Notes under the pieces: model-generated
What the model saw: only the letters and a program-made list of their open reading frames with translations
Databases searched by the model: none
What the model was told of the DNA's origin: nothing
Source of the DNA: Alteromonas lipotrueae
Lineage (GTDB): Bacteria; Pseudomonadota; Gammaproteobacteria; Enterobacterales; Alteromonadaceae
Reading direction: 5' to 3'
DNA: 64,000 bases
Assembly (NCBI RefSeq): GCF_019249215.1
Contig: NZ_JAESDI010000008.1
Span: 1-64,000 of the forward strand
Shown: one piece after another, positions 56,097-64,000 of the stretch
Layout: each line of letters starts with the position of its first letter
How positions within the stretch are numbered: position 1 is the first letter of the stretch
Position numbers and translations under genes: made by a program

Positions 56097-56774
56097 ATGC
56101 AAAACCTATTTAGCGATTTAAAGATAAAAACCCACAGTAAACATGACGAACTAGAGCACAGCGTACCCTTTGCACTTTTTCATAATATGATGGGGCTAAA
56201 TGGCAGTGAAAAACACGAAAATCATTCAGAAAATTACCACCGCGTACTTTATGTAATGCGAGAATTTCATCAGCACTGCAAGTTAGTCATTAACCACGCT
56301 ATTGAAAAGTACCCTACACTTAAGCCACTTGCAGAGCAGTTTGAAGCCCAACAAGTGCTAACAGCACTTGATAACGATTTGGCACGGTTAAGTTCAACCG
56401 ACGCTAAGCGAACCACAGAATTAGAAACGGTAAGCTTCCCCAGTTTTGAAACATCACTATCTGCCACAATTTCTGCAATGTATGTGTGGTTAGGTTCATC
56501 GATGGGCGCCAATATTATTAGCCGTAGACTTGAAAAGGCAGACTACGGTTTTCCTACGCATTACTATCAAACTATGGCAAAACAGGCCAAGGCTTGGCCC
56601 GAATTCAAGCAAGAAGTAGCACGTTTATTACCCGCAATGATTGAGGGTAACCAGGTTGAAAGCCAGAATTGCGAAACGTTAAGTGTGGCTATCATTAATG
56701 ATGCTAATCTTTGGTTTGATCATCTTATTTTGTTAGGAAAAAGCACAACTTTGCCCCCACAGACATTAAGTTAA
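56097..56774 (+). CDS. heme oxygenase-like protein
   Basis: A 225-residue all-helical protein resembling biliverdin-producing heme oxygenases. DLKIKTHSKHDELE has the pattern LxxxTxxxHxxxE, which makes His16 the candidate proximal heme ligand. YVWLGSSMGANIISRRLEK matches the distal helix with flexible glycines. Typical bacterial heme oxygenases are about 190-230 residues. No heme uptake gene or phytochrome is adjacent, so the role (iron release or bilin supply) is open. Confidence 0.72.
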   Translation: MQNLFSDLKIKTHSKHDELEHSVPFALFHNMMGLNGSEKHENHSENYHRVLYVMREFHQHCKLVINHAIEKYPTLKPLAEQFEAQQVLTALDNDLARLSSTDAKRTTELETVSFPSFETSLSATISAMYVWLGSSMGANIISRRLEKADYGFPTHYYQTMAKQAKAWPEFKQEVARLLPAMIEGNQVESQNCETLSVAIINDANLWFDHLILLGKSTTLPPQTLS

Positions 56775-56823
56775 ACCAAGCATTCTGTTAGAATTCATCA
56801 ATTCCGTTTTTTAAGAAGCCCTT

Positions 56824-57633
56824 ATGAAAGTAATCTCATTTAATATCAATGGCATTCGCGCCCGCCTTCACCAGCTCCAAGCATTAATAGATGCGCATCA
56901 GCCCGACATTATTGGCCTACAGGAAATAAAAGTTCATAACGAACAGTTTCCTGTTGAAGCCGTTGAAGCGATGGGTTATCACGTTTATTTTCATGGTCAA
57001 AAGAGTCACTATGGGGTGGCATTTTTAGCGAAAAAAGAGCCTGAGTCTGTGCTTATGGGCTTCCCTACTGATGAAGAAGATGCGCAGCGTCGCATGATTA
57101 TATTGAAAACCACAGACCACGACGGCCAGCCAGTAACCGTATTAAATGGTTATTTCCCGCAAGGCGAAAACGAAAAGCACGAAACTAAATACCCAGCAAA
57201 ACGTAAGTTCTATAAAGATCTAATGACCTATCTAGACACCCACCATACTCCTGATGAAAATGTCATTGTGATGGGCGATGTGAACATCTCACATACCGAT
57301 TCAGATATTGGCATTGGCGAAGAGAATAAAAAACGTTGGTTGCGTACGGGCAAATGTAGCTTTTTACCCGAAGAAAGAGTGTGGTTGAACACACTGATGG
57401 ATTGGGGCTTTGAAGACAGCTTTAGAACATTGAACCCAGACACTACCGACAGGTACTCGTGGTTCGATTATCGTTCGAAAGGTTTTAATGATAATCGTGG
57501 TCTTCGTATTGATCTTATTTTGGCTACCCCTTCTATGCATAAACGATTGAGTGATGCCGGAATAGATTATGAACTTCGCGGTATTGAAAAACCGTCTGAT
57601 CATGCACCTATTTGGGCGACGTATAGTCAATAA
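56824..57633 (+). CDS. xthA: exodeoxyribonuclease III
   Basis: A 269-residue AP endonuclease and 3'-5' exonuclease for base-excision repair. It has FNINGIRAR at the N-terminus, GLQEIKV with the metal-binding Glu, [32 protein letters not shown] in short motifs, [19 protein letters not shown], and the final SDHAPIWA with the catalytic His. It closely follows E. coli XthA in length and order. GACACCCA occurs at 57235 but in a conserved position. Confidence 0.95.
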   Translation: MKVISFNINGIRARLHQLQALIDAHQPDIIGLQEIKVHNEQFPVEAVEAMGYHVYFHGQKSHYGVAFLAKKEPESVLMGFPTDEEDAQRRMIILKTTDHDGQPVTVLNGYFPQGENEKHETKYPAKRKFYKDLMTYLDTHHTPDENVIVMGDVNISHTDSDIGIGEENKKRWLRTGKCSFLPEERVWLNTLMDWGFEDSFRTLNPDTTDRYSWFDYRSKGFNDNRGLRIDLILATPSMHKRLSDAGIDYELRGIEKPSDHAPIWATYSQ

Positions 57634-57665
57634 GAAATCTACAGTAGATAAGTATCGGAGAGTGT

Positions 57666-58307
57666 GTGACAACGCTACAGTGGCTTGGCCTTACTTTATA
57701 TTGTTTAACCCTAGTTGGGGTTATTAAACAAATTTCTGTTATAGGCCTAATGGGCGACAAGCACCAACAGCACCTGTTGTTTGGTAGCGCTGCCGCGTTG
57801 TTCGCGTTTTGGATCTTCAAAGTGGGCATTTTTGAAGGGCTAGATGTTCATTTTGTTGGTTTAAGTGTGGTTACACTCATGCTCGGATTTCGTTACGCCA
57901 TTCTGGCCGGCACCCTTGCTTTATTGGGTGCTACCGCCGCTGGTTTTGCACAGTGGCACACCATAGGAGTAAACGGCGTATTAGGTGTTATGCTCCCTGT
58001 CGCGGTAACCTACTTTGTGTATTTAGTGTCGTTTCACCATCTCCCCCGCCAACTGTTCGTTTATATTTTTGTGTGCGCTTTCTTTCCAGGCGCACTCAGC
58101 ATTGCTCTTAAAACCGGCGCACTTGCAGGTTATTACTTCATTGAAGGCATTTATACGTGGGATGTTATTTACGATAATTTTGTACTACTCATTCCACTTT
58201 TAGTGTTTCCAGAAGCCTTGCTGAACGGTATGGCAATTACTCTGCTCGTCATCTATCAACCCACGTGGGTTTACACCTTCCACGATAAGTTTTATTTCGA
58301 TAACTAA
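57666..58307 (+). CDS. CbiM-like membrane protein (COG3235 type)
   Basis: A 213-residue membrane protein with about six helices. It resembles the CbiM-like energy-coupling-factor permease group, e.g. SVVTLMLGFRYAILAG, GVMLPVAVTYF, FPEALLNGMAI. Classical CbiM imports cobalt or nickel with ATPase partners, none of which is near, and the N-terminal metal-binding His expected of CbiM is not seen. The function is therefore unproven. The start is GTG with GGAG upstream, 32 bases after xthA. Its 3' end contains the palindrome at 58258-58271. Confidence 0.7.
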   Translation: MTTLQWLGLTLYCLTLVGVIKQISVIGLMGDKHQQHLLFGSAAALFAFWIFKVGIFEGLDVHFVGLSVVTLMLGFRYAILAGTLALLGATAAGFAQWHTIGVNGVLGVMLPVAVTYFVYLVSFHHLPRQLFVYIFVCAFFPGALSIALKTGALAGYYFIEGIYTWDVIYDNFVLLIPLLVFPEALLNGMAITLLVIYQPTWVYTFHDKFYFDN

Positions 58308-58319
58308 GCAATAACTAAA

Positions 58320-58748
58320 CAAGACACCCAAACTAAATAAGACACCCATGTTTTTTCGTCTCACCATTAACGAGACACCCATCATTAAACTCAACAAAAT
58401 TACATGGACATCCACGTTTTTCGCCTGAGCGTTATGAAAGAACGTTACGAAGACACCCACCTCAAAACGTTAATGAATTATGTGGACATCCACCCTATTT
58501 AATAAACACCTTATAGAGACACCCACGTTTAAAGCGTTAAAAATTACGAAGACACCCACCCTATATTGATAAAATGAACGATGGATGTCCCCCCAAATTG
58601 CTTCGAAATAACATGGGTGTCTCGATAAAAGAATATCGAAATAACGTGGGTGTCTTAGTAAGAAGAATGTCGAATTAACGTGGGTGTCTTGATAATTACA
58701 GGCACAAAAAAACCGCCTGGTTGGCGGTTTTACAATGGGTGTCTTTGT
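58320..58748. repeat. 33-bp-phased array of 13 GACACCCA repeats in two converging arms
   Basis: Left arm, forward cores: 58323, 58341, 58374, 58407, 58452, 58485, 58518 and 58551. Two of these (58407, 58485) are GACATCCA. Right arm, reverse cores: 58582 (TGGATGTC), 58614, 58647, 58681 and 58736. Five of the seven left steps are exactly 33 bp and the first three right steps are 32, 33 and 34. Spacers of about 25 bp differ in sequence but are AT-rich, often with GTTA or TTAA next to the core. It lacks the long conserved repeats of a CRISPR. Confidence 0.9.
58709..58731 (-). terminator. terminator of hpt, embedded in the repeat array
   Basis: AAAACCGCC and GGCGGTTTT form a nine-base stem with loop TGGTT. 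On the minus strand it is followed by a T run, 37 bases past the hpt stop. It lies between the repeat copies at 58681 and 58736. Confidence 0.88.
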
Positions 58749-58767
58749 AATAGCTAGCGCGTTGCGC

Positions 58768-59334
58768 TTACTTTTTGTCGAACAAAATATCCATAACGTC
58801 GGCTAGTTCACCTTTGCCTTCGCGAATTTCTTCTTCGCTTAACCCAGCGATTTCATGCGGGAATACTAACCACTCATCACTTTCGTTTACGTAGTAATCA
58901 GGCACAATATCAGTTGTGTTGTTCTGAGGCTTGTACCATGGACATGCAATACGAATGTCTTTTGGCATATTCAAACGCATCAATTTGCGAATTTGCTGAA
59001 TAAGCGCATCTACACTGCGGCCCGAATCGAAAACATCATCAACAATAAGTAGCTTATGTTCTGCGTCTGCGTTTTCCACCAAGTAGTGTAAACCGTGAAC
59101 ACGAATTTCTTTAGATTGCTTATTAATGCCATAGTAAGAAGAAGTACGCACCGCAATGTGGTCGGTAGAATAGTCTTTAAACTCAAAAAATTCTTGTACC
59201 GCTATGCCGATAGGTGCACCACCGCGCCAAATACCAATGATGAAATCGGGGCGAAACCCGTCATCATACACCTTTGCTGCTAAACGAAAGGAATCCTGAA
59301 GCAACGCTTGCGAGGTGATAAAATTCTTGTTCAT
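58768..59334 (-). CDS. hpt: hypoxanthine/xanthine phosphoribosyltransferase
   Basis: A 188-residue purine phosphoribosyltransferase that joins hypoxanthine or related bases to PRPP. The PRPP-binding motif LLIVDDVFDSGRSVDAL is near residue 95, and GIWRGGAPIG is near 34. The C-terminus is longer than in some short forms. Exact base preference cannot be read from sequence. It is followed by a strong terminator. Confidence 0.85.
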   Translation of the reverse strand: MNKNFITSQALLQDSFRLAAKVYDDGFRPDFIIGIWRGGAPIGIAVQEFFEFKDYSTDHIAVRTSSYYGINKQSKEIRVHGLHYLVENADAEHKLLIVDDVFDSGRSVDALIQQIRKLMRLNMPKDIRIACPWYKPQNNTTDIVPDYYVNESDEWLVFPHEIAGLSEEEIREGKGELADVMDILFDKK

Positions 59335-59410
59335 GACGTCTCACTGGCCGAAATTTAAAGACCGCGATTATAGTGAATTCTGCCGCAATTTGCACGGCAA
59401 ATTCACTAAC

Positions 59411-60625
59411 TTATTCGTTTTGAAGAGCTTGCGAAGGTTGCGTTTTCATGGCACGCCTAGCAGGGTAAATACTCGCAACAATGCAAAGTAGCAATGAAAA
59501 TAGCGTTACAGAAACTATCTGCAACCAGTGCATATCAATAGGTAACCCTTGCCCGTCTGACGATAGCGCAATAGGTACATTCAAAAAACTCATGACGGGG
59601 TTTAGTAGTAAAGTCACCACCACACCAGCCACCAATCCTATACCCGCGCCCTTTACGCCATTGAACAGCCCATTTAATACAAACACCGTCATAATGGTGC
59701 TAGGCAACATGCCTTGGGTTTGAAGTACTGCAATGTCGCCTTGCTTTTCCGACACCACCATCACTAACGATGAAACCAAATTAAACGCTGCCACGGCTAT
59801 AATTAACAGCAGCATTAGGAACATCATGTTCTTTTCCATTTTTACAGCGTCGAACAAAGGTCCTTGGCGCTCTCGCCATGTACGTACAGGCAAATCAGCC
59901 TCAACAATAGGCTTCAGCGTGTCTTGATACAAAAACGCATCGTCTAAAAATAATCGAGTGGCCGTGTTCTTACCTGAAACATCTCGCAGTAAACGGTTCA
60001 CATCATCAAGCTGCATATAAATAACTTTGTCATCCATTTGCGAGCCCATATCGAATACGCCTGAAATAGTCACCAACCGTTGGCTTGGCATGCGGCCAAA
60101 TGGCGTGTAAACACTGGCTCCAGCTACCATTACCCGAAGTTTGTCGCCAGCACGCACATTTAATTGCATAGACAACGCCCTGCCAATAATGGCGTTGTAG
60201 CTACCGGCAGTTAGGCTTGCAAAATTACCCTGCTGCATTTCGTGAGCAACCATAGTGTGCTGCAACATGCTGTCTGCTTGCACACCATGTAACTGTACAC
60301 CACGTAAATCTGAACGAGACTGCACTACCGCTTCGGCTTCTCGAAACGGCATACTTGCCACCACATTGGGCAAGCCCATTACAACGCTTTCTTCAATAGG
60401 CGCATTAATTTCAATATGCGGCACTATACCCAAAATGCGCTGTTTCAATTGGGCTTCAAAGCCATTCATTACAGAAAGCACAATAATAAGCGCCGTTAGG
60501 CCAAGGGCAATACCTGCTACCGAAAAGCGATTGATAAAGGAAACAAAGCTATTTTGGCTAGACGACTGCGCCGGGCCAGATTTCGCATACCGATAAGCGA
60601 TAAAAGCGGGAAGAGGAAAGTACAT
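59411..60625 (-). CDS. lipoprotein-releasing ABC transporter permease (LolC/LolE type)
   Basis: A 404-residue inner-membrane permease of the MacB/FtsX type. An N-terminal helix (about 35-55) with FVSFINRFSVAGIALGLTALIIVLSVMNGFE is typical of LolC/E. A periplasmic domain (about 60-270) and three C-terminal helices (about 275-395) follow. The complex with ATPase LolD moves lipoproteins to LolA. Neither lolD nor a second permease follows: the next gene is hpt, 76 bases on. It is divergent from the PilZ-like gene. Confidence 0.87.
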   Translation of the reverse strand: MYFPLPAFIAYRYAKSGPAQSSSQNSFVSFINRFSVAGIALGLTALIIVLSVMNGFEAQLKQRILGIVPHIEINAPIEESVVMGLPNVVASMPFREAEAVVQSRSDLRGVQLHGVQADSMLQHTMVAHEMQQGNFASLTAGSYNAIIGRALSMQLNVRAGDKLRVMVAGASVYTPFGRMPSQRLVTISGVFDMGSQMDDKVIYMQLDDVNRLLRDVSGKNTATRLFLDDAFLYQDTLKPIVEADLPVRTWRERQGPLFDAVKMEKNMMFLMLLLIIAVAAFNLVSSLVMVVSEKQGDIAVLQTQGMLPSTIMTVFVLNGLFNGVKGAGIGLVAGVVVTLLLNPVMSFLNVPIALSSDGQGLPIDMHWLQIVSVTLFSLLLCIVASIYPARRAMKTQPSQALQNE

Positions 60626-60732
60626 AATGCGCGCTTAGTCCAAAGGTGTGATGACGGGGCAATCTCAAAATAGTAAAGTGCGTATACTACGTGTAAGCTA
60701 CTGGCCGTACAAGATAAGTGGCGGGAGATATG

Positions 60733-61332
60733 ATGGAAAACCTAAGCCTAGAAGAAAAAAAAGCCCAGTTCGATGAATATTTCTCTATTCAGCACAGCGT
60801 TAACATTAACGTGAAGCCACTTGCTGAAGGTGAAACCGTGCCTTCTGAAGCGGGTTTAGAGCAAGCCATGCCCTACGCATTTCGTGTAGCTAGCGAAATG
60901 GCCAGCATTGAAGCCCAAGCACTTCGCCCGTTACGTCATTTAAGCGACCATGCTGAATCCTTAGCTGAATATTTAAATCACCAAGCTCGCAAAATAGATT
61001 TAATGATGTCATTTATTTTACACCAGCAAGATGAACCAGATCATCGTTTTAGCACAATAAAGCTCGGTGGCGGTGGCGTTATTATTAAAAGCCCAACTGC
61101 CATGGAAATTGGCAGCCAAGCTGAACTCAAATTATTTCTTGATACTGAAGCGGCCGCAATATTTTGCTACGGGGAAGTTATTACTTGCGAGAACGTCGAG
61201 GATAGCTACCATATAGCTTTTATTTTCAATAGCATCCGAGAGCAAGATCAAGAATTGCTTGTTCGTGCCAGCTTGCATTTGCAAACTCAGCAATTGAAAA
61301 AACGAGCACAAGAAAAGGCTACCGGAGCCTAG
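60733..61332 (+). CDS. PilZ-like protein upstream of mfd
   Basis: A 199-residue protein with an N-terminal helical part (about 1-100) and a C-terminal PilZ-like beta-barrel (about 100-180). The Arg-xxx-Arg and Asp-x-Ser-xx-Gly ligand motifs are not apparent; the second position reads KLGGGGV. Cyclic-di-GMP binding is therefore uncertain. Adjacent ATG codons at 60730 and 60733 follow GGGAG; the GTG at 60718 is an alternative. mfd starts 56 bases after the stop and is probably co-transcribed. Confidence 0.75.
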   Translation: MENLSLEEKKAQFDEYFSIQHSVNINVKPLAEGETVPSEAGLEQAMPYAFRVASEMASIEAQALRPLRHLSDHAESLAEYLNHQARKIDLMMSFILHQQDEPDHRFSTIKLGGGGVIIKSPTAMEIGSQAELKLFLDTEAAAIFCYGEVITCENVEDSYHIAFIFNSIREQDQELLVRASLHLQTQQLKKRAQEKATGA

Positions 61333-61388
61333 CGCTAAAGAAAAAGCCAGCAACACACTTAAACCGAATATGTAGTTTAAAGGACGAC

Positions 61389-64000
61389 ATGACAGCAACT
61401 CTTTTATCTTTGCCTTTGCCGACCCAGAAAAAATCTGCCTCTGTACAAGACCACAAGCAATGGGGTCAATTACAAGGTAGCAGCGCGGCACTTTGCATTA
61501 CGCAAGCACAAGCTCAATACAACGGCCCCATTGTGCTGGTAACTGCCGACACACCTTCGGCGCTAAAATTAGAAAAAGAGTTAGCTTTCTTTATGCCCAA
61601 TGCTGGCGCCAAAACCAGTGCAGAACAAAGCAACGTACCTATTACGGTTTTCCCCGATTGGGAAACCCTACCCTACGATTCGTTTTCACCGCATCAAGAT
61701 ATTGTCTCGCAGCGTTTAGAAACCTTATACCGCTTCACGCAGCAGGTAAATGGCATTTTCATTGTGCCGGTAAACACGTTAATGCAACGTTTGGCGCCTA
61801 CTGATTATCTCGCCAAATATTTGCTAATGTTGAATAAGGGAGACACCCTTGATAGAGACCAATTCAGGCGAAACCTAGAACAAGCAGGCTATTTGCACGT
61901 TAGCCAGGTGATGAGCCATAGCGAATTTTCGGTACGCGGCAGTATTATCGACTTATTCCCCATGGGCAGCGACAAGCCATTTCGTATTGATTTGTTCGAT
62001 GACGAAGTAGACTCTATCCGCTTTTTCGATACCGAAACCCAGCGTTCTGGTGATGCGGTTGAAAAGATAAAACTGCTGCCGGCAAGAGAATTCCCTACCG
62101 ATAAAGAATCTATCACCCTTTTTCGTCAGCGCTTTTTAGAAAAGTTTGACGCAAACAACGCCTCAGAATCGGTATTTTCCCAAGTCACTAAAGGCACTAT
62201 GCCCAGCGGGGTTGAGTACTACTTGCCGTTGTTTTTCGATAAAACGGCTACGCTCTTCGACTACCTACACCCCAAAAGTGTGCTGTTGTTACACGGCGAT
62301 GTGCAAGATGCCAGCGAATTTTTCTGGGCCGATATTCAAGAACGTTACGAACAGCATAGATACAACCCAGCAAGGCCATTGTTGCCACCTGAAGATTTAT
62401 TTTTACCGATAAATACCTTATTCGGTGCAATTAAACAGTGGCCGCGGGTAACCCTAACCCAAGACGTGATTGAAGAGAAACCCGGTAGCGTGAATTTAGG
62501 CTGCAACAAGCTTGACGACATTGCCATTAACACGCAAAAGAAAGTACCGGCTGAACAATTAATTGCCACGATAAACAACGCCAAAAAGCGCGGTGCCAAG
62601 GTACTGTTTTGCGCTGAAACCCAAGGCCGCCGTGAAGGGCTACTTACCGTATTGCAAAAAGCGGGCATTAAGCCCAAAGCGGCGGAATCGTTCAATACTT
62701 TTGTTAGTGGTAGCGACAATATCGGCATTACCGTGGGAATGGTTGAAAATAGCTTTAACTGGCGAAGTGACAGTGGTGAACTGCTATTTATCACGGAAAC
62801 CGAGCTATTAGGTCACAAAGTTAGCCAACGCCGACGCCGCGACAAACGCTCCGCCACTGACGAAAGCGCCATTATTCGCAACTTGGCCGAGCTTACCACC
62901 GGCCAGCCTGTTGTGCATTTAGATCATGGTGTGGGCCGTTACATTGGCATGCAAACCCTAGATGCCGGTGGCGTTACCACCGAATACTTATGCATTGAAT
63001 ACGCTAAACAGGCCAAGCTGTATGTGCCTGTAGCTTCGTTACACTTTATTTCTCGTTATACGGGCGGCGATGCCGATCATGCGCCGCTTAATTCACTAGG
63101 CTCTGATGCATGGAGCAAAGCGAAACAAAAAGCCGCTGAAAAAGTACGCGACGTGGCCGCAGAACTGCTTGATGTATACGCACGTCGTGCCGCTAAACCA
63201 GGCTTTGCGTACAATATTGACTGGGACGAATACCAAAAATTCGCCGACAGCTTCCCGTTCGAAGAAACACCCGATCAGGCACAAGCCATTGCGGCGGTTA
63301 TTCACGACATGGGCAGCCCGCAAGCCATGGACAGATTGGTGTGCGGCGACGTAGGCTTCGGTAAAACCGAAGTGGCCATGCGCGCGGCGTTTTTAGCTGC
63401 GAACCAAGGTAAACAAGTGGCTATTTTGGTGCCCACTACCCTACTTGCCCAACAGCATCACGAAAACTTTAAAGATCGCTTTGCCGCATGGCCGTTTGAA
63501 ATTGAAGTCATGAGCCGATTTGTTAGCGCCAAAGGCCAGAAAGAAACCATGCAGCGCCTTGTCGAAGGCAAAGTAGACATTGTAGTAGGTACGCACAAGC
63601 TGCTGTCGAACGACATTAAATTCAGTGATTTAGGCTTGGTGATCATCGATGAAGAGCACCGTTTCGGGGTACGTCAAAAAGAGAAGCTAAAATCGCTGCG
63701 TGCCGACGTAGATATTCTGACCCTTACTGCCACGCCTATACCACGTACGCTGAATATGGCCATGTCTGGCATGCGCGATTTATCGATTATTGCTACCGCG
63801 CCAGCAAGGCGTTTATCCATTAAAACCTTCGTGCAACAACGCAACAAAGCTACTATTCGTGAAGCGATAATGCGGGAAATTCTACGTGGTGGACAGGTGT
63901 ACTTCCTTCATAACGAAGTAGATACTATTGCCAGAACCGCTGAAGAAATTGCCGAAATTGTACCTGAAGCGCGTATTGCAATGGGTCACGGCCAAATGCG
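61389..64000 (+). CDS. mfd: transcription-repair coupling factor Mfd (partial, cut by window end)
   Basis: The first 870 codons of Mfd, which removes stalled RNA polymerase and recruits UvrA. The UvrB-like N-terminal module begins near residue 15 and includes VFPDWETLPYDSFSPHQDI. The polymerase-interacting region holds HLDHGVGRYIGM near 510. The translocase domain has Walker A GDVGFGKTE at about 653 and DEEH at 754. The frame is open to the last base. The ATG has AGGA six bases upstream. E. coli Mfd has 1148 residues, so about a quarter is missing. Confidence 0.96.
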   Translation, partial: MTATLLSLPLPTQKKSASVQDHKQWGQLQGSSAALCITQAQAQYNGPIVLVTADTPSALKLEKELAFFMPNAGAKTSAEQSNVPITVFPDWETLPYDSFSPHQDIVSQRLETLYRFTQQVNGIFIVPVNTLMQRLAPTDYLAKYLLMLNKGDTLDRDQFRRNLEQAGYLHVSQVMSHSEFSVRGSIIDLFPMGSDKPFRIDLFDDEVDSIRFFDTETQRSGDAVEKIKLLPAREFPTDKESITLFRQRFLEKFDANNASESVFSQVTKGTMPSGVEYYLPLFFDKTATLFDYLHPKSVLLLHGDVQDASEFFWADIQERYEQHRYNPARPLLPPEDLFLPINTLFGAIKQWPRVTLTQDVIEEKPGSVNLGCNKLDDIAINTQKKVPAEQLIATINNAKKRGAKVLFCAETQGRREGLLTVLQKAGIKPKAAESFNTFVSGSDNIGITVGMVENSFNWRSDSGELLFITETELLGHKVSQRRRRDKRSATDESAIIRNLAELTTGQPVVHLDHGVGRYIGMQTLDAGGVTTEYLCIEYAKQAKLYVPVASLHFISRYTGGDADHAPLNSLGSDAWSKAKQKAAEKVRDVAAELLDVYARRAAKPGFAYNIDWDEYQKFADSFPFEETPDQAQAIAAVIHDMGSPQAMDRLVCGDVGFGKTEVAMRAAFLAANQGKQVAILVPTTLLAQQHHENFKDRFAAWPFEIEVMSRFVSAKGQKETMQRLVEGKVDIVVGTHKLLSNDIKFSDLGLVIIDEEHRFGVRQKEKLKSLRADVDILTLTATPIPRTLNMAMSGMRDLSIIATAPARRLSIKTFVQQRNKATIREAIMREILRGGQVYFLHNEVDTIARTAEEIAEIVPEARIAMGHGQM

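Larger units (their letters stand above)
58308..58767. other. 460-bp convergent intergenic region filled by a repeat array
   Basis: The region lies between the 3' ends of the CbiM-like gene and hpt. It consists almost wholly of the repeat array 58320-58748 plus the hpt terminator at 58709-58731. No reading frame was seen. Confidence 0.7.

Noticed and set aside
57235..57242. GACACCCA in xthA
   Set aside because: The position is occupied by a similar YLxT stretch in other exonuclease III proteins, so insertion is not supported; left ambiguous.
57666..58307. Cobalt transporter CbiM with a cobalamin riboswitch
   Set aside because: No riboswitch-like leader fits in the 32-bp gap after xthA, and no cobalt or cobalamin genes are near. 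Only the fold resemblance is claimed.
58320..58748. CRISPR array
   Set aside because: The conserved unit is only 8-12 bp, it is present in both orientations, and no cas genes are near.
58320..58748. DNA-uptake-sequence explanation for the GACACCCA motif
   Set aside because: Uptake sequences are spread fairly evenly. Here copies are clustered in phased arrays and largely absent from 0-20 kb, which fits a mobile repeat better. A genome-wide count would settle it.

Overview
The window looks like a chromosomal segment of a marine gammaproteobacterium of the Alteromonadaceae, most likely Alteromonas or a close relative. This rests on gene content and order (divergent dnaQ/rnhA, a PilZ gene ahead of mfd, TIGR03503 and DUF2750 proteins, many cyclic-di-GMP proteins, a TonB receptor of the TIGR01782 type) and on moderate GC. 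No database search was possible, so the genus is an inference. Most of the window is ordinary housekeeping sequence, densely coding on both strands.

Layout. 1-7.2 kb: tRNA-Asp with a clear promoter, a TIGR03503 membrane protein, dnaQ and rnhA back to back, a PIG3-type quinone oxidoreductase, rlmI, a DUF2061 protein and a PilZ protein. 7.3-15.3 kb: hrpA, then a minus-strand group of a degenerate GGDEF protein, an AraC regulator and an NhaC-type antiporter. 15.6-21.9 kb: a phytate and phosphate-ester scavenging operon (TonB receptor, lipoprotein phosphatase, two-domain beta-propeller phytase) with a Pho-box-like site in front. 22-31.2 kb: CBS protein, large hybrid histidine kinase, sbcB, a FapA/DUF342 protein and a periplasmic-sensor GGDEF protein. 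31.5-40.1 kb: a leucine/isovalerate degradation (liu) cluster, with thiolase divergent from liuR-liuA-liuB-liuC-liuD-liuE and a palindromic operator candidate between them. 40.2-41.2 kb: a lone REP-associated-type tyrosine transposase (Y1/HUH). 41.6-54 kb: a PAS-GAF-PAS-GGDEF-EAL protein, two MFS transporters, an SRPBCC protein, a nucleoside hydrolase, glgC, hydrolases and an HDOD protein. 53.6-64 kb: glycosyltransferase, sufE, DUF2750, a heme-oxygenase-like protein, xthA, a CbiM-like membrane protein, hpt, a LolC/E permease, a PilZ-like protein and the 5' part of mfd, cut by the window end.

The most unusual signal is a short dispersed repeat with core GACACCCA (best extended form ATGGGTGTCTYGATAA on the other strand). 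By hand count the exact octamer occurs about 33 times on both strands, where roughly two would be expected by chance in 64 kb. Nearly all copies lie between 20.6 and 58.8 kb. They form intergenic clusters whose left copies point one way and right copies the other. The largest, 58323-58743, has 13 copies mostly 33 bp apart. Other copies lie inside genes as apparent in-frame insertions in linkers: phytase, liuD and the liuE N-terminus. The only transposase in the window is of the RAYT type and sits among copies of the repeat. A RAYT-driven repeat family whose unit lacks an internal hairpin is the leading candidate for an undescribed system here.
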